Of a DNA stretch of 20,087 nucleotides, positions 7,411 to 15,029 are shown in pieces. Made by a program: the position numbers and the translations under genes. The notes beneath the pieces are model-generated. The model ran no database searches and was not told where the DNA came from. It saw only the letters and a program-made list of their open reading frames with translations. Origin of the DNA: Clostridiales bacterium (GTDB lineage: Bacteria; Bacillota; Clostridia; Oscillospirales; Oscillospiraceae). How positions within the stretch are numbered: position 1 is the stretch's first letter; the number at the start of each line of letters is the position of its first letter. The stretch lies in NCBI GenBank assembly GCA_019418025.1, contig DYCR01000021.1, positions 16,708-36,794 on the forward strand. The letters run 5' to 3'.

Positions 7411-8094
7411 TCATGAATTCCGGCCGTTGTTTTTTTCTTCCTCGATCATCTTATGCAAATGTGCCAATGCATCACTCAGGCCGCCTAACTCGTCGATCAA
7501 TCCGGAGGCGACCGCTTCCTTCCCATAGAGGATCGTGCCCACATCTGTCGCCATTTCTCCGGTCGCCATCATATAATGCTCAAACATTTCCTTGGTGATT
7601 CCCGAGTTATTTGTAACGAAATCCGCAATTTGTTCCTGAATCCTCTGGAAATACCGATAAGTCTGAGGCGCGCCCACTACCAGACCGGTCATGCGTACAG
7701 GATGCACCGTCATAGAAGCCGTCGGCGTGATATAAGAATGCTTGGTACACACGGCCAAGGGGATTCCGATGGAGTGACCGCCACCCAATACCAGCGAAAC
7801 AGTTGGCTTTTTCATCCCGGATACCATCTCTGCAATGGCAAGCCCGGCCTCGATATCCCCTCCTACCGTGTTGAGCAGAAGCAGTAATCCGTCGATTTCT
7901 TCGCTTTCCTCGATCATGGCTAGCAGCGGCAGAATATGCTCATATTTTGTGGTTTTTACAGTCTCCGGCAGGACCTGATGACCTTCGATCTGTCCGATAA
8001 TGGTCAGGGTATAAATATTTCCAAGCTTAGAGGATGTGAGGTCACTACCCATTTCCGTTACAGTCTCCAGCTGCTTGTTTTCCTTTTCCTTCAT
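7411..8094 (-). CDS. tepA: ClpP-family serine protease homologue, TepA type
   Basis: The 227-residue protein belongs to the ClpP/crotonase fold, TepA (translocation-enhancing protein) branch. The nucleophile serine lies in GGGHSIGIPLAV (Ser108), the histidine in MTVHPVR (His131) and the likely acid is Asp184 (EMATDVG). The LNTVGGDIEAG segment (75-84) is the oxyanion/handle region. The C-terminus GKEAVASGLIDELGGLSDAL is typical of ClpP-like proteases. ATG 8094 is preceded by AGGAGG with seven bases of spacing; a longer in-frame extension upstream overlaps the divergent promoter and does not look coding. In Bacillus subtilis tepA also lies next to spoIIIE, which supports the call. Cytosolic, with no signal peptide or membrane helix. 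Confidence 0.9.
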   Translation of the reverse strand: MKEKENKQLETVTEMGSDLTSSKLGNIYTLTIIGQIEGHQVLPETVKTTKYEHILPLLAMIEESEEIDGLLLLLNTVGGDIEAGLAIAEMVSGMKKPTVSLVLGGGHSIGIPLAVCTKHSYITPTASMTVHPVRMTGLVVGAPQTYRYFQRIQEQIADFVTNNSGITKEMFEHYMMATGEMATDVGTILYGKEAVASGLIDELGGLSDALAHLHKMIEEEKNNGRNS

Positions 8095-8150
8095 AACATC
8101 GCCTCCTGTGTTTTTGTTTAGGATATCCCGATTTTTTGAAAAAATACACG

Positions 8151-8179
8151 TTGCAAATGGGTATAAAATGTCGTATAAT
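8151..8179 (+). promoter_or_regulatory. Sigma-A promoter of the ybaK-like gene
   Basis: TTGCAA (8151-8156), a 17-base spacer and a perfect TATAAT (8174-8179) lie 18 bases before the start codon, giving a very short leader. The 102-base gap between divergent tepA and this gene holds both promoters; I could not assign a clear one for tepA. Confidence 0.8.
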
Positions 8180-8196
8180 ACCCAGAGGTGATGTAA

Positions 8197-8670
8197 ATGG
8201 CAGGAAAAACAAATGCAGTTCGCATCGTCGAGCGGGCAGGAATCCCCTGCAAAGAGGCGTTTTATGAATATCTCGAAAACGACTTGAGCGGTATCCATGC
8301 GGCAGTCTCATTAGGGCAGAATCCAGAATGTGTTTACAAAACACTGGTTGCCAAGGGTGAGCGGACCGGCATCAACGTATTCTGTATCCCCGTATGCTGT
8401 GAGCTGGACTTAAAAAAGGCGGCCTCGGCGGCGGGTGATAAAAATATGGAAATGATCCCGGTGAAGGAGCTGCTGCGCATAACCGGATACATCCGAGGGG
8501 GCTGCTCCCCTGTTGGGATGAAGCGAAATTATCCGACCTACTTTGAAGAGACTTGTCAGCTGTTTGACGAAATTGCGATCTCGGCCGGTGAACGCGGCCA
8601 CCAAATGCTTTTGAGTCCTGTTGCCCTTGCAGAACTGGTTCAGGCCAAAATGGCAGATCTGATCGTGTAG
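8197..8670 (+). CDS. ybaK: YbaK/EbsC-type aminoacyl-tRNA deacylase (Cys-tRNA(Pro) editing)
   Basis: A 157-residue trans-editing enzyme that hydrolyses mischarged tRNA, classically Cys-tRNA(Pro). The YbaK fold is recognisable. The conserved lysine sits in ECVYKTLVAKG (residues 44-54), followed by VFCIPVCCELDLKKAA. The family hallmark GYIRGGCSPVGMKR is present (about residues 97-110), as is the C-terminal ISAGERGHQMLLSPVAL substrate-site segment. Length matches the family (about 155-160). The ATG follows AGAGGTG with six bases of spacing. A TSCPD-domain gene follows 20 bases downstream, probably in the same transcript. The exact tRNA substrate is inferred from the family. Confidence 0.92.
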   Translation: MAGKTNAVRIVERAGIPCKEAFYEYLENDLSGIHAAVSLGQNPECVYKTLVAKGERTGINVFCIPVCCELDLKKAASAAGDKNMEMIPVKELLRITGYIRGGCSPVGMKRNYPTYFEETCQLFDEIAISAGERGHQMLLSPVALAELVQAKMADLIV

Positions 8671-8690
8671 CATGAAAGGAGATTTAAATT

Positions 8691-8939
8691 ATGCATGAAT
8701 TTAAGACAAAAGGCACATGCGCATCCAGAATCCTGTTTGATTTGGAGGATGGAAAGGTGAAGAATGTACAGTTCATCGGTGGCTGTAACGGCAACCTGAA
8801 GGGCATCGGCTCTCTGGTTGAAGGCATGGAGGTAGACGAGGTCATTCAGCGTGTGCAGGGTATCACCTGCGGCATGAAGCCCACATCATGTCCTGACCAG
8901 CTGGCAAAGGCTTTGATGGAAGCAAAGAACGCACAGTAA
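8691..8939 (+). CDS. TSCPD domain-containing small protein (TIGR03905-like)
   Basis: An 82-residue protein with the TSCPD motif itself at residues 65-69. Cysteines lie at positions 10, 32, 60 and 67 in CAS, GGCNGN, ITCGMKP and TSCPD contexts. The TSCPD domain also occurs at the C-terminus of some ribonucleotide reductases, and the conserved cysteines suggest metal binding. The stand-alone family has no established function. Translation starts at ATG 8691 after AAAGGAGA. It appears to be cotranscribed with the deacylase gene, which may link it to translation quality control or merely reflect operon sharing. Confidence 0.88.
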   Translation: MHEFKTKGTCASRILFDLEDGKVKNVQFIGGCNGNLKGIGSLVEGMEVDEVIQRVQGITCGMKPTSCPDQLAKALMEAKNAQ

Positions 8940-8951
8940 TATCCATAAAAA

Positions 8952-9050
8952 CGGCAGCTGATACTGCCGGACTCCCGGCTTTCCCGCGAATCAAGATACC
9001 GGGAAACACCGCCCCTGCTGATCCGCAGATCAGCAGGGGCGGTGTTTTTT
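8952..9050 (+). terminator. Strong intrinsic terminator preceded by two smaller hairpins
   Basis: A perfect 18-base stem (9006-9023 with 9028-9045) with loop CGCA is followed by a run of eight T (9043-9050). Upstream lie CGGCAG/CTGCCG (8952-8969) and TCCCGG/CCGGGA (8973-8978 with 8999-9004). This ends the ybaK-TSCPD unit. Confidence 0.92.
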
Positions 9051-9095
9051 ATCAAGCCTGCTCCTGTCAAAATCGGGATTTCCGGGATTTTGCCT

Positions 9096-9123
9096 TTGCA
9101 ATAAGCCGAAAATGTGATATGAT
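9096..9123 (+). promoter_or_regulatory. Sigma-A promoter of the DUF3783 gene
   Basis: TTGCAA (9096-9101), 16 bases, then TATGAT (9118-9123), 26 bases before the GTG start and just past the strong terminator. The DUF3783 gene is therefore its own unit. Confidence 0.72.
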
Positions 9124-9149
9124 ATCAAAAAATATTAGGAGGTTATTCT

Positions 9150-9533
9150 GTGACTGCAAATAACATTCAAACCGATAAGATGATCCTGGTTTACGGACTG
9201 ACCGGTATGCAAATGCTGACCCTCAGCTCAATGGCGGAAAAACTGGGCATCACATGCAGAGCCGTCAGTGACACACAGACCACATTGACCGTATCTCAGC
9301 TTTTATCAAACGAAACACTGCCTCAGATGCCTGCACGTCCTCTGGTTGGCAAATTTGCCCTCCTGCACGGTTTTGACGGACAGGAGCAAATCGCTGCGGC
9401 GCTGATCAATCAGGTCGCAAGCGGTGTTATCAAGGCCATTCACACAAAACATAATCATAACTGGCCTTTCGCCGAGCTGTGTATCGAGATCCACTCTGAA
9501 CACCAGACCATGAAAAACGGCGGAAAAGCATAA
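9150..9533 (+). CDS. DUF3783 domain protein, function unknown
   Basis: A 127-residue soluble protein. The N-terminal half (MILVYGLTGMQMLTLSSMAEKLGI) looks like a short Rossmann-type beta-alpha unit. The C-terminal half matches the DUF3783 pattern FALLHGF (69-75), followed by an acidic helix and AIHTKHNHNWPFAELCIEI (96-114). No catalytic residues are evident and no function is established for the family. It starts at GTG 9150, seven bases after AGGAGG. It stands alone, with its own promoter and terminators on both sides, facing the convergent nucleoside kinase gene. Confidence 0.85.
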   Translation: MTANNIQTDKMILVYGLTGMQMLTLSSMAEKLGITCRAVSDTQTTLTVSQLLSNETLPQMPARPLVGKFALLHGFDGQEQIAAALINQVASGVIKAIHTKHNHNWPFAELCIEIHSEHQTMKNGGKA

Positions 9534-9574
9534 GACAGCTTAGTGCTGTTTCTTTCCTGCCAGAGTATGCAAAC

Positions 9575-9614
9575 AAAGTGCCTGCCGTCTGTATTCACAG
9601 GCGGCAGGCACTTT
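9575..9614. terminator. Bidirectional terminator between convergent genes
   Basis: A 13-base perfect stem (9575-9587 with 9602-9614) is flanked by A-rich sequence on the left and T-rich on the right. It can stop the plus-strand DUF3783 transcript and the minus-strand kinase transcript. A weaker ACAGC/GCTGT hairpin with TTTCTTT at 9535-9555 directly follows the DUF3783 stop. Confidence 0.85.
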
Positions 9615-9673
9615 TACACATACAATTGAAAGTTCGCGGGATTTTAAAAGTCTGCGTCGGATACACTTGAGCC

Positions 9674-11371
9674 TTAGCGATAAAAGCTGTTTCCGCCAAT
9701 AAATTCACGGATCAGACTGGTCGGGGGGATCTCATCATCAACACTGGCTTCTTGGACAAAGTTCAGGATCTTGACCATCGCACGAACCTCGTCGTAATAA
9801 GGATTTTCCGGCTCAACCGCCGTCAGCAATGGATAAATATGCTTTTTCAGGACGGCAATTTCGTAAAGCGTAGAGCTGTTGAAGATCACATCTGCATTTT
9901 CCTGATACGGGAAGATCCATCTGCGTTCCCCGCGCTGTACCGAGTCCCACATAGAGAGCGTATGCTCCACGGATGCCCCTCTTGTTTCGTAATCGCGAAC
10001 GGTCCTGCGCAGCAGTCTCAGGTAACTGGTGGGGATGCGGTTGTGGTTGTCCAGATTCAGCGGGATCAATGCACTGACATACATTTTAAAGATCAAGTCC
10101 GGATCGACACTCGCCGGATGAAGTGCAGGATTCAAAGCATGCAGTCCCTCAACAATGACAACGCTGTCATCGGTCAGACACATCTGCTTACCATTCCATT
10201 CTCTCCGCCCCGTCTTAAAATTGAACGTGGGGATCTCCACTGTTTGACCTGCAAGCAGATTCTTCAGATGCTCTTTGAACAGCTCCGTATCGATGGTATT
10301 GATATGCTCAAGATCCAGCTTCCCGTCAGGTCCCGGTTGGATCAGATGACGGTCAATGTAATAATCATCCAGACTCATCAAAACCGGCTGCATCCCATGA
10401 ACACGCAGCTGGACCGCAAGCCGATTGGCAGAGGTGGTTTTACCGGAGGAACTTGGTCCGGCAAGCATTACCGCTTTCGCCCCACGGTCACAGACCATGT
10501 CTGCAATTTGCGAAAATTTCTTTTCGTGGAGTGCTTCGTTGACACGGATCAGTTCCCTGATCCGTCCGCTGCAAACCAAATCGTTCAGATCCGCTACACT
10601 TTCGCAGTCCATCAGACTGCACCAATGCTCACCTTCCGAGCATACCCGGAAAAAATTAGGCATCTGAGTAAAGGAAGCCAGCTGATCCGGCTGCAGCGGG
10701 TCCGGGAAAATGAACATAAATCCGCCATTGACCGGAACAATGTCCCATACGGACAAGTACCCGGTGGACGGCATCATTTCTCCATAGTAATAGTCAGCAA
10801 AATCCTGATAGGTATACACGTCAAAATGGGGCACCGTCCGCCAAGAAAGCAGCCTTGCCTTGTCCTGCTGACCGTCCTGCTCAAAATATGTGATGGCCTG
10901 CTGGGTCGTGATGCGTTTGCGAAGCAGCGGGATATCCTCAGCAATCAGCTCTGCAACACGCGCTTTCAGCCGCTCTGCGGAGAAATCCTTGGATTCCACC
11001 TCGATATATACCCCTTGCCCTACCGTGAAATTCATCTTTGCAGTGACACCCGGGTACAGCTGACGCAACGCCAGAAACAGCACGAACTGAGCAGTCCTCG
11101 TGTAGGCTTCGCGTCCGGTCGGATCACTGTATCGCAGAAGCTTTACCCTTCCGCCGGATGCCGCCATTGCCCTTCTCTGGGAGGGAACGGGTTCAGAATC
11201 GCTGTTTTGACGGACCGGGATATAGTTCAGAGTAAAGACTTCTCCGGCGATTTTTGCCGCAAGCGGACGCAAGGAAAGCTCTGCGGCGTCCAACCCCGCA
11301 TCCCTGATCAAATCCAAAAGGGACTGCCCCGGCTGCGCCTCTGTCAGCCTTTCATCGATCCATAATTTCAT
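9674..11371 (-). CDS. Nucleoside (uridine) kinase with N-terminal TGS/ThrRS-like domains
   Basis: The 565-residue protein has a compact ubiquitin-like TGS region (residues 1-60, IDERL, LDLIRDAGL). A threonyl-tRNA-synthetase second-additional-domain-like part follows (about 60-280, with FTVGQGVYIEVE and IPLLRKRITTQQAITYF). The C-terminus is a P-loop uridine kinase/phosphoribulokinase domain, with Walker A GPSSSGKTT near residue 304, MSLDDYYIDR, VVIVEGLHALNP and RRTVRDYETRG. This three-part architecture is common in Clostridia and is usually annotated as uridine or nucleoside kinase; the job of the tRNA-synthetase-like front is unclear. ATG 11371 is seven bases after AAGGAGG. The gene is 43 bases downstream of metA with no terminator between, so readthrough from the methionine genes is likely. 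Confidence 0.9.
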   Translation of the reverse strand: MKLWIDERLTEAQPGQSLLDLIRDAGLDAAELSLRPLAAKIAGEVFTLNYIPVRQNSDSEPVPSQRRAMAASGGRVKLLRYSDPTGREAYTRTAQFVLFLALRQLYPGVTAKMNFTVGQGVYIEVESKDFSAERLKARVAELIAEDIPLLRKRITTQQAITYFEQDGQQDKARLLSWRTVPHFDVYTYQDFADYYYGEMMPSTGYLSVWDIVPVNGGFMFIFPDPLQPDQLASFTQMPNFFRVCSEGEHWCSLMDCESVADLNDLVCSGRIRELIRVNEALHEKKFSQIADMVCDRGAKAVMLAGPSSSGKTTSANRLAVQLRVHGMQPVLMSLDDYYIDRHLIQPGPDGKLDLEHINTIDTELFKEHLKNLLAGQTVEIPTFNFKTGRREWNGKQMCLTDDSVVIVEGLHALNPALHPASVDPDLIFKMYVSALIPLNLDNHNRIPTSYLRLLRRTVRDYETRGASVEHTLSMWDSVQRGERRWIFPYQENADVIFNSSTLYEIAVLKKHIYPLLTAVEPENPYYDEVRAMVKILNFVQEASVDDEIPPTSLIREFIGGNSFYR

Positions 11372-11414
11372 ATTCGGACCTCCTTCCACCTATCCTATGC
11401 ATTTCACATTCCAA

Positions 11415-12341
11415 TCATACCTGATCGCCGATCGACATGATATCGTATGGCGTTGTCTGATAGACAAAATAATTCAGCCAGTTGCTGAACAGGAGATTTG
11501 CATGCCCACGCCAACGCACCATCGGCTCAGCCCCGTCGTCATCACCCGGGAAATAATTTGCCGGAACGTCGATATCGAGACCTTGAGCCCGATCCCGCAA
11601 ATACTCCTGCTTCAGAGTGTCGGGATCGTATTCTGAATGTCCGGTCACAAAGATCTGGCGGCCTTGATCACTCATGACCGCATAGACTCCGGCCTCAGCC
11701 GAGGATGCAAGGATCTTCAGTTCAGGGACTGCCTCGATATCTGCACGTTCCACGGTTGTGTGCCGGGAGTGAGGTACCCAGAATACATCATCAAAGCCTC
11801 TGAGCAGGATGGCGCGCTTATAGTCTGCCTGATGAGGATAAACACCGAACAGCTTCTTCGGCAGCGCATGCTTCTGTATTCCGTAATGATAGTACAAGCC
11901 TGCCTGAGCCCCCCAACAGATATGCAGTGTGGAGTGGACATGGGTCTTGCTCCACTCCATGATCCGGCAAAGCTCCTGCCAGTAGTCCACCTGTTCAAAC
12001 TCCATCTGCTCTACCGGGGCTCCGGTGATCACCATTCCGTCAAATTTCCGCTGCTTCACATCATCAAATGTCTTGTAAAAGGTCAGTAAATGCTCCTGAG
12101 AAACATTCTTTGACTGGTGGGTGGACATGGTCATAAGCTCCAGCTGTACCTGAAGCGGTGTGTTCCCCAACAATCTGGATAATTGCGTCTCGGTAACGAT
12201 TTTGGTGGGCATCAGGTTCAGCAGCAGGATCTGCAAAGGACGGATATCCTGCCTGCAGGCCCGCTGCTGATCCATTACAAAGATGTTCTCCTGATTCAGG
12301 ATCTTTGCAGCCGGTAAATCATTCGGGATCTGAATTGGCAC
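11415..12341 (-). CDS. metA: Homoserine O-acetyltransferase, MetA family
   Basis: Transfers an acyl group from CoA to homoserine, the first committed step of methionine synthesis. The 308-residue protein opens with the classical PIQIPNDLPA. It carries the catalytic triad Cys142 (HICWGAQA), His235 and Glu237 (TGHSEYD). Residue 111 is Glu (ITGAPVEQMEF); in characterised MetA enzymes Glu111 favours acetyl-CoA and Gly111 favours succinyl-CoA, so acetylation is inferred. This fits the O-acetylhomoserine-using enzyme encoded just upstream. It starts at GTG 12341, eight bases after AGGAGG. The start lies 23 bases inside the end of metY in another frame, so the two are translationally linked. Confidence 0.95.
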   Translation of the reverse strand: MPIQIPNDLPAAKILNQENIFVMDQQRACRQDIRPLQILLLNLMPTKIVTETQLSRLLGNTPLQVQLELMTMSTHQSKNVSQEHLLTFYKTFDDVKQRKFDGMVITGAPVEQMEFEQVDYWQELCRIMEWSKTHVHSTLHICWGAQAGLYYHYGIQKHALPKKLFGVYPHQADYKRAILLRGFDDVFWVPHSRHTTVERADIEAVPELKILASSAEAGVYAVMSDQGRQIFVTGHSEYDPDTLKQEYLRDRAQGLDIDVPANYFPGDDDGAEPMVRWRGHANLLFSNWLNYFVYQTTPYDIMSIGDQV

Positions 12342-13644
12342 AGCCGCTTCCTCCTAACGACACACATCCGATCGCCTGAGCCAGATCTGCAATCAGATCC
12401 TCTGTGTTTTCCAATCCGCAGCTCAGACGAATCAGGTCAGCACCGACACCTGCGGCCTCCAGCTCTGCGTCTGTCATCTGACGGTGGGTCGTGCTGGCAG
12501 GATGCAGGCAGCAGGTGCGGGAGTCTGCCACGTGAGTCTCTATGGAGCCAAGCTTGAGGTTCTTCATAAACACCTCTGCCGCCTGCCGCCCCCCCTTCAG
12601 ACCGAAGGAAATAACGCCGCAGGAGCCATTGGGCATGTATTTCTGTGCCAGCTCATAATATCGATCCCCCGGCAATCCGCAGTATTTGACCCAAGCGACA
12701 TTCTCATTATCCTGTAAGAATTGGGCAATGGCCTGCGCGTTGGCACAGTGCTGACGGACCCGGAAGGGCAGGCTCTCCAACCCCAGATTCAGATAAAATG
12801 CATTCTGAGGTGACTGGACACAGCCCAGATCACGCATCAGCTGGGCTGTGCATTTGGTTATGTATGCCCCCTCCAGACCGAATCGTTCTGTGTACGTAAC
12901 GCCGTGATAGCTTTCGTCCGGCGTGCAGAGCCCCGGGAAACGATCGTGATACTTTGTCCAGTCAAATCTGCCGCTGTCTACAATTACACCGCCCAGGGAC
13001 GCTGCATGACCGTCCATATACTTTGTGGTGGAGTGGGTGACAATATCTGCCCCCCACTCAATAGGACGACAGTTTATGGGCGTAGCAAAAGTGTTGTCAA
13101 CGATCAGGGGCACCCCGTGTGCATGGGCCGCCCGGGCAAATTTCTCAATATCCAGAACAGTCAGCGCAGGGTTTGCGATCGTCTCGCCAAACACTGCCTT
13201 TGTGTTGTCCTGAAATGCTGCGTTCAGCTCCGCTTCGGTACAATCCGGATTCACGAAAGACACTTCAATGCCCATTCTCTTCATGGTCACACCAAACAGG
13301 TTGAAGCTGCCACCGTAGATCGCAGAGCTGGAAACAATATGATCTCCGCAGGAGGCAATATTGAATACTGCAAGGAAATTGGCCGCCTGACCGGAGCCTG
13401 TCAGCATTGCAGCTGTACCGCCCTCCAGTGCCGCGATTTTCTTTGCCACTGCATCGCAGGTGGGATTTGCAAGCCGAGAATAAAAATACCCCTCAGCCTC
13501 CAAATCAAACAGCTTTCCCATATCCTCAGAGGTCGCATATTTAAATGTGGTGCTCTGATAAATCGGGATCTGACGGGGCTCTCCATTGGCAGGCTCATAG
13601 CCTGCCTGAATGCACAGTGTTTCAGCGTGAAGCTTAGAATCCAT
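12319..13644 (-). CDS. metY: O-acetylhomoserine sulfhydrylase (PLP enzyme)
   Basis: A 441-residue Cys/Met-metabolism PLP enzyme that combines O-acetylhomoserine with sulfide to give homocysteine. The PLP lysine is Lys208 in THSTTKYMDGH. The cofactor phosphate site TGSGQAA (82-88), DNTFATP (183-189) and the C-terminal ESLIGHP-equivalent THVADSRTCCLHPASTTHRQM are all visible. The length of about 430-440 and the SYHG/FGLEGAYI region place it with O-acetylhomoserine aminocarboxypropyltransferases rather than shorter cystathionine synthases. The start is ATG 13644, six bases after GAGGTG; GTG 13653 overlaps that site. The unusual Gly/Ser-rich tail overlaps the metA start. Confidence 0.94.
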   Translation of the reverse strand: MDSKLHAETLCIQAGYEPANGEPRQIPIYQSTTFKYATSEDMGKLFDLEAEGYFYSRLANPTCDAVAKKIAALEGGTAAMLTGSGQAANFLAVFNIASCGDHIVSSSAIYGGSFNLFGVTMKRMGIEVSFVNPDCTEAELNAAFQDNTKAVFGETIANPALTVLDIEKFARAAHAHGVPLIVDNTFATPINCRPIEWGADIVTHSTTKYMDGHAASLGGVIVDSGRFDWTKYHDRFPGLCTPDESYHGVTYTERFGLEGAYITKCTAQLMRDLGCVQSPQNAFYLNLGLESLPFRVRQHCANAQAIAQFLQDNENVAWVKYCGLPGDRYYELAQKYMPNGSCGVISFGLKGGRQAAEVFMKNLKLGSIETHVADSRTCCLHPASTTHRQMTDAELEAAGVGADLIRLSCGLENTEDLIADLAQAIGCVSLGGSGCANSDPE

Positions 13645-13669
13645 GATTGTCACCTCAAAATAATTTGAT

Positions 13670-13684
13670 GGTAACTATTTTACC
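13670..13684 (-). promoter_or_regulatory. Possible operator: inverted repeat over the metY -10
   Basis: The 15-base stretch GGTAA-N5-TTACC is a perfect inverted repeat covering the metY -10 element, a position suited to a repressor. No SAM riboswitch or T-box fits the ~26-base leader, so control at the promoter is plausible but unproven. Confidence 0.3.
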
Positions 13685-13705
13685 TATATTGATGAAATTT
13701 GTCAA
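13677..13705 (-). promoter_or_regulatory. Sigma-A promoter of metY-metA
   Basis: On the minus strand a perfect TTGACA (13705-13700), 17 bases and TAAAAT (13682-13677). The -35 overlaps the stop codon of the upstream thioredoxin-like gene. No terminator separates the two units. Confidence 0.87.
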
Positions 13706-14262
13706 TCAGCCAGCAGGGCCTGAATCGCAGCATCCAGACGGTCCGCCGTGAGCATGCCTCTGGCTACATTGCTGATATTTCCGTCTTTATCTACAAACAG
13801 GGTCATGGGCACGCTTCTCATGCCGTAGGCAATGGCTGCCTCGGAGTTATTGTCGTAGTACACCGGGAAGGTGAAACCGCCCTCCTCTAAGAACGCCGAG
13901 GACTTGGCGCGGCTGTCGCCAAAACCTTCTGCCAGATTGACCATCATAAACTCCACCTCATCGCCGTAGTTTTCCCACGCACTCTGGAAATGAGGCATTT
14001 CGATCTTACAGGGGTTGCACCAGCTTGCCCAGAAATTGACGACCACAGGCTTTCCACGGAAGTCAGAAAGCTTATAGGCATTGCCCTCAGCATCCTCCAC
14101 AGTGAAATCACGGGCAGCTGTGGCCTGCCCCTCCGATGTCGTGGGGGTCGGGACGTCCAGAGTATAGTTCGCCGCAAGCTTCTGGTAGATCAACGCACAG
14201 CCGCCGATGATGATCGTCAGCGCAAGCAGGATGACCAGCATTTTATATGTGGATTGTTTCAT
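13702..14262 (-). CDS. TlpA/ResA-like membrane-anchored thiol-disulfide oxidoreductase
   Basis: A 186-residue thioredoxin-fold protein. The N-terminal hydrophobic stretch (residues 8-26) contains IIGGC, which could be either a membrane anchor or a lipobox with Cys22. The extracytoplasmic domain has the redox motif WCNPC (81-85) in NFWASWCNPCKIEMP and the cis-proline SVPMT (about residue 152). It matches the TlpA/ResA group that reduces exported disulfides. The CcdA gene 12 bases upstream would supply electrons across the membrane. ATG 14262 is eight bases after AAGGAG. The physiological target (cytochrome maturation, sporulation or general) cannot be told. Confidence 0.9.
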   Translation of the reverse strand: MKQSTYKMLVILLALTIIIGGCALIYQKLAANYTLDVPTPTTSEGQATAARDFTVEDAEGNAYKLSDFRGKPVVVNFWASWCNPCKIEMPHFQSAWENYGDEVEFMMVNLAEGFGDSRAKSSAFLEEGGFTFPVYYDNNSEAAIAYGMRSVPMTLFVDKDGNISNVARGMLTADRLDAAIQALLAD

Positions 14263-14274
14263 AAATTCATCTCC

Positions 14275-14937
14275 TTATTTCAGTAGGTTCAAAATTTGGT
14301 TCAGTACACCGGTGGCCATCAGGATACCGATCAGCACCAGAATACAGCCGGAAACGCGATTGATGATATCGTAATTGCGCTTGATCCAACCGATCGTGCT
14401 TTTCATTTGATCGATCAGCACCGCGCTCATCAAAAACGGAACACCTAAGCCGGCAGAATAGCTCAGCAGCATGAGGATGCCGACACCTGCACTTCCCTGC
14501 TGAGACGCCATCAGCAGGGCAGAACCCAGGAACACACCCACACAGGGGGTCCAGCCGATAGAGAATACGATACCGAAGATCATCGCAGAACCAAAGGTCA
14601 TGTTTGCGGTGTTGGTCTGGATCTTAGACCCGGAGAACAGCTTCAGCTTCAAGACCCCAAGGAAGTTCAGACCGAACAAAATGACGATCAGTCCGGAAAC
14701 CAGGTTCACCCACGTTTGGTATCTTTGCAGGAAGCTTCCCAGTGTTCCGGCCAGTGCCCCCAGTGACACGAATACCAGCGTGAAACCCAGCACAAAGCCT
14801 GAGGCACATTTCAGTGTTTTTCCTGTCGAGCGCTGAGCGCCACCGGCAAAATAGCTGATGTAGATCGGCAGCATCGGCAACAGACAGGGGGAAATAAATG
14901 TAATGATGCCTTCGAGAAAAGAAATGAGATATTGCAT
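14275..14937 (-). CDS. ccdA: CcdA-like cytochrome c biogenesis/thiol transport membrane protein
   Basis: A 220-residue six-helix membrane protein that moves reducing equivalents from cytosolic thioredoxin to the cell exterior. The redox cysteine pair is visible as Cys18 in FISPCLLP and Cys132 in GWTPCVG, the hallmark of CcdA/short DsbD. Length and topology match CcdA. ATG 14937 lies five bases after AAGGAGG; a 22-codon in-frame extension upstream crosses the promoter and is rejected. It forms an operon with the following TlpA-like gene, whose Shine-Dalgarno overlaps this gene's stop. Confidence 0.93.
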   Translation of the reverse strand: MQYLISFLEGIITFISPCLLPMLPIYISYFAGGAQRSTGKTLKCASGFVLGFTLVFVSLGALAGTLGSFLQRYQTWVNLVSGLIVILFGLNFLGVLKLKLFSGSKIQTNTANMTFGSAMIFGIVFSIGWTPCVGVFLGSALLMASQQGSAGVGILMLLSYSAGLGVPFLMSAVLIDQMKSTIGWIKRNYDIINRVSGCILVLIGILMATGVLNQILNLLK

Positions 14938-14962
14938 ATATTCCTCCTTGAATTTTTTTCTA

Positions 14963-14991
14963 ATCCTAACATATAATTGGGAAATTGACAA
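14963..14991 (-). promoter_or_regulatory. Sigma-A promoter of the ccdA-tlpA unit
   Basis: On the minus strand TTGTCA (14991-14986), 17 bases and TAGGAT (14968-14963), starting immediately past the T tract of the upstream terminator. Confidence 0.75.
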
Positions 14992-14992
14992 T

Positions 14993-15020
14993 AAAAAACG
15001 CACCGCAAATGCGGTGCGTT
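14993..15020 (-). terminator. Intrinsic terminator of the M28 peptidase gene
   Basis: A 10-base perfect stem AACGCACCGC/GCGGTGCGTT (14997-15006 with 15011-15020), a four-base loop, and T residues on the minus strand (14998-14993). It lies 9 bases after the stop codon. Confidence 0.92.
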
Positions 15021-15029
15021 AAAAAAAGT

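Noticed and set aside
8095..8298. Upstream extension of tepA
   Set aside because: It runs through the divergent promoter and into the ybaK gene, and a perfect Shine-Dalgarno supports ATG 8094.
9752..11365. Long plus-strand open frame opposite the nucleoside kinase
   Set aside because: Antisense shadow of a well-supported gene, with no recognisable domain or ribosome site.
12904..13668. Plus-strand open frame opposite metY
   Set aside because: Antisense to a PLP enzyme with all motifs intact; Cys/His-rich non-protein-like composition.
13645..13701. SAM riboswitch or T-box before metY
   Set aside because: The predicted leader is only about 26 bases, too short for either.
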